Positions 61,240 through 64,000 of a stretch of 64,000 bases of DNA are shown in pieces (the stretch's first letter is position 1; every line of letters begins with the position of its first letter). Origin of the DNA: Apodemia mormo (Eukaryota > Arthropoda > Insecta > Lepidoptera > Riodinidae). The notes below the pieces were generated by a model. It was not told the origin of the DNA and ran no database searches. It worked only from the letters and a program-made list of their open reading frames with translations. The position numbers and the translations under genes are program-made. The stretch lies in contig JAUPFN010000001.1 in assembly GCA_036924255.1 (NCBI GenBank), forward strand, positions 31,181,727 through 31,245,726, in the 5' to 3' direction.

Positions 61240-61515
61240 GTTTTTTTATATCATATATAGCAAACGAGCAGGTGGCTTTTCTGAACGAAAGAGAAACCAT
61301 CCCTTATAGAAACCAAAGATGTTAATAGTGCGTTGTTATCCATGTGCCGGAATGGCATGCTACATGCATAAGCCTTCTGGCTACTTTTCCCTTCAAATCG
61401 GAACAAGAGAATGACAAGCGTTGACAGGAACAGATAAGACCGTGGTACCACATACCTATATACATGTAGGACGAGACATTGTGGAACAATCGGTCGCCTT
61501 TTACGATCTGCCACA
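61240..61515 (-). repeat. GTGTTGG-family repeat, minus copy
   Basis: ATATATAGCAAACGAGCAGG, AAACCAAAGATGTTAATAGT, ACATGCATAAGCCTTCTGGC and CAATCGGTCGCCTTTTACGA: reverse order of 4021-4395, 5' end missing. The next LINE was inserted just beyond it. Confidence 0.8.
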
Positions 61516-61541
61516 ATAATAATATACTTATAGAAAAAACT

Positions 61542-63033
61542 ATCAAAGGCGTTTGACTCAATCTCTACCGATATTCTGCTTCAAAAACTAGAGGCTTTTG
61601 GAATTCGAGGAATTGCTCTAGACTGGTTTCGTTCCTACATAAAAGATAGAAGACAGTGTACAAGAGTTGGCTCCGTAACCAGTGAAGCACTCCCCTTGCT
61701 ATTTGGCGTACCGCAAGGTAGTATACTTGGACCGACCTTATTCTTGATCTATATTAACGATCTATTACTCCAAACAATACCGAACGCCAAAATAGTATGC
61801 TATGCAGATGATACAGCAGTCATCTTTCACGGAAAGTCTTGGGACGAAGTACAAAAAGTATCTGAAATCGGTCTAGAAATCATCAGCAGTTGGCTAGACA
61901 AAAATCTCTTATCTCTGAATATCAAAAAAAAAAATTATGCCCTTCTCTAAATCCACATTATCCAAACCAACCGAACTTAGTCTACGCATACATAACTGCC
62001 AGAATATAGGAACTGCTTGTGCTTGCGATAAGCTTGAACAGGTGGATTGTATGAAATACCTAGGAGTCATCATTGACATTTCACTTTCATACAAACTACA
62101 TACTTATTGACAATTTGTGCAAACGCGTAAGAAGCACGATATACATCATGAGAAAGCTACGAGATTTAGCCAATAAGAACATTTTCATGTTGGTATACAA
62201 CGCAATTTGTAAATCTCTCTTATCATATGGAATATTAATTTGGGGTGGAACAGCCAAAACATATATGATAGCCTTAGAAAGAGCTCAGCGCGCTGTTTTA
62301 AAAGTAATGCTCAAAAAACCATTTAGATACTCTACTGATTTACTTTACAAGGAAACAAATGTACTACTCGTTCGACAACTCTTTATCTGGAAAGCCGCAA
62401 TTTTACACCATAAAACAATCCTAAATTCGCCAGATTACCCCATCCTAATTCAAAAAAGGGTTTACAGGGTTCAAATTCCGAAAACTACATATGCATTTGA
62501 TAGACGATTTCCAACTTTTCTTTTCCCACATATCTACAATCAAGGGTGTCAACGCTGCAATATTGAACAGTTTTCTTTACGAATTGCTTCAAAGGAAATA
62601 ATTAGATGGCTTTCTTCAGTTAACTACTTAGAAACCGAAAAAATTCTTGCTAAATCTTAGTCACTCACACACATACACACACACATACTCTCTCTCTCTC
62701 CCTCGTATACATATAAACACAAAAAAACTCACGCACAAACGAAACATTCACTTATTCATAATATGTAAGTCACGCAAAACACTCAGTAGTCTAAAATTAA
62801 CCTACTGTGCCTGTTATTGTTAATTTTTTTCAAATTTCTTTTTAAATTTTCTTCTTGTTTTATTGTATAGCTTTATTACCTCCCGTGAAATTTTTGTTAA
62901 TTGTATATACGGAAATCACTGCATGGTATCCACGCCACTGGCTTTGCCTAGTGTGGAGTCCAACAGAAATATAAACTATTGTACTGTACTTTTAAATATA
63001 AGTAATAATAATAAATCTTATCTTATCTTATCT
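61542..63033 (+). pseudogene. 5'-truncated LINE insertion with RT domain and 11-bp target duplication
   Basis: TAGAAAAAACT flanks both ends (61531-61541 and 63034-63044). From 61546 the frame reads KAFDSISTDILLQKLEAFGI, GVPQGSILGPTLFLIYINDL and the catalytic VCYADDTAV, to a stop at 61948-61950 after an A-run (one frameshift); HNCQNIG and MKYLGVIIDISLSYKL continue in a second frame; 62073-62660 resumes with IDNLCKRVRSTIYIMRKLRD and ends at 62660. About 370 bp of 3' UTR follows, ending in TCTTA repeats (63016-63035). The insertion begins in the middle of RT, so it arose truncated. CR1/jockey-like group. Confidence 0.92.
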
Positions 63034-63044
63034 TAGAAAAAACT

Positions 63045-64000
63045 GATTTCTTTTTTCGTGAACGTAAAATGTATGTATGATGTGCCACGATTACGTTCAA
63101 ATTACTTAACCTATCGGTTCCATTTTTAAACAGCTTCAGTGTCACGAGATTGTTTCTTATTGCAAAATACTATGAAATTCAGTGTCGTTTAAGTGTAATT
63201 AATTAAATAATAAAAAGTAATGTTATAGTATTAATGTGCCTAACTACCTACCCACAATGATATTAAATTTAAAAATAGTAGGGAAATGAATAAAATGAAT
63301 CCGTCAATAAATTATGAAATTATTTTATGAATCGTTGCACTTTTGGGTTTCCAAATTTATCAGGTAAGATTTTTAAACGATCACCTCATTAGCGAATTTT
63401 TATAGATATTTTTTTGATATGTAATTTTTTTGTAAATATTGGTAATAACTTGTAGATATATACAAAGATGATCCTGTTTCAACACATTCGCCGATTGTGT
63501 ACGAACTAAAAGTTTGTGATGTTGGTAGCCGCATTTTGTAAACATCTAACGACTATCACTTGTGCCTTGTAAAATCTGGGACCTTGTAAATGCTCATCCG
63601 AGATACGTGGATGTTAACACCATATACTCTAGGTCGTTATTGATATTTTTTTCTCGAAAATTTCACAGTAACTGTGCTGTACCCAATATCAAACCTATTA
63701 TTATGTATTCTGCGCTATTACTTGTAAATGCAAACCGCTAGTGTATCATCGCTGAAAACATGAATTTATATAACTCTAAGTTCTAATATAAATTTTAAAA
63801 TATCCCAATTTTTTACCAAAAATTACCCTTGTGGGTCGTATGAGGGCATTGTCTAATGTCAAAAAGTTTGGCCACGTTACACGTTTAATAGTAAAGTGAA
63901 TGGCCGTCTCTGATAATTATATTATTAAACAGGTTATTATCTTCTAAACTCGTAATAAGTCGCGTTTGTATTCGCTCATCGTTTAATTCAAGGCCACACC
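63045..64000. other. NNT intron 5, right edge
   Basis: AT-rich; no exon, SINE head or terminal repeat recognised. The next NNT exon must lie further right. Confidence 0.45.

Overview
Organism and setting. This is an AT-rich, transposon-dense window from an insect nuclear genome, most likely a butterfly or moth. The grounds are tRNA-headed SINEs of the Metulj-like type known from butterflies, repeat families with tails typical of Lepidoptera, lepidopteran-style fragments of jockey/CR1 LINEs, mariner, hAT, Harbinger and Penelope, and eukaryotic exons with GT-AG introns. The species cannot be told. There is no bacterial, phage or CRISPR content.

Protein-coding genes. Two single-copy genes are present, each cut by a window edge, and they are transcribed away from each other. 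On the minus strand, 516-23289 holds the first four coding exons (177 codons) of an NADP-dependent isocitrate dehydrogenase with a mitochondrial-type leader; its later exons lie left of base 1. On the plus strand, 49968-55354 holds the first five coding exons (256 codons) of the mitochondrial proton-translocating NAD(P) transhydrogenase (NNT); its later exons lie right of base 64000. All splice phases join in frame. Both enzymes are textbook sources of mitochondrial NADPH, so their divergent adjacency is the most interesting gene-level observation. A CpG-rich, exon-like block with a strong splice donor at 26890-27138 could be a non-coding first exon of NNT (the coding exon at 49968 is preceded by a splice acceptor), but this is inference.

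Layout. 1-23.3 kb: the IDH gene; its second intron is about 20.2 kb and carries LINE remnants (3.2-3.9, 5.6-7.1, 16.3-16.9 kb), a Penelope GIY-YIG remnant cut by two adjacent Harbinger-like MITEs (8.58-9.6 kb), a Harbinger-like MITE (16.9 kb), an hAT element with exact 8-bp duplication (20.5-21.9 kb) and SINEs; a Tigger-like element lies in intron 3. 23.3-49.9 kb: the divergent intergenic region, with a duplicated repeat block (27.5-29.8 and 37.8-38.6 kb), a 1.7-kb foldback element with 414-bp arms and a second element nested in its loop (31.4-33.1 kb), an hAT MITE (34.2 kb), large inverted repeats (39.5-40.8 kb), a dead mariner (42.6-43.5 kb) and a possible solo LTR (46.3 kb). 49.9-64 kb: the 5' part of NNT, with a broken mariner, LINE remnants and a 5'-truncated LINE with an 11-bp target-site duplication (61.5-63.0 kb).

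About a dozen copies of one roughly 370-bp repeat family (called here the GTGTTGG family) are scattered throughout. All transposon reading frames seen are broken or truncated; nothing looks autonomous.
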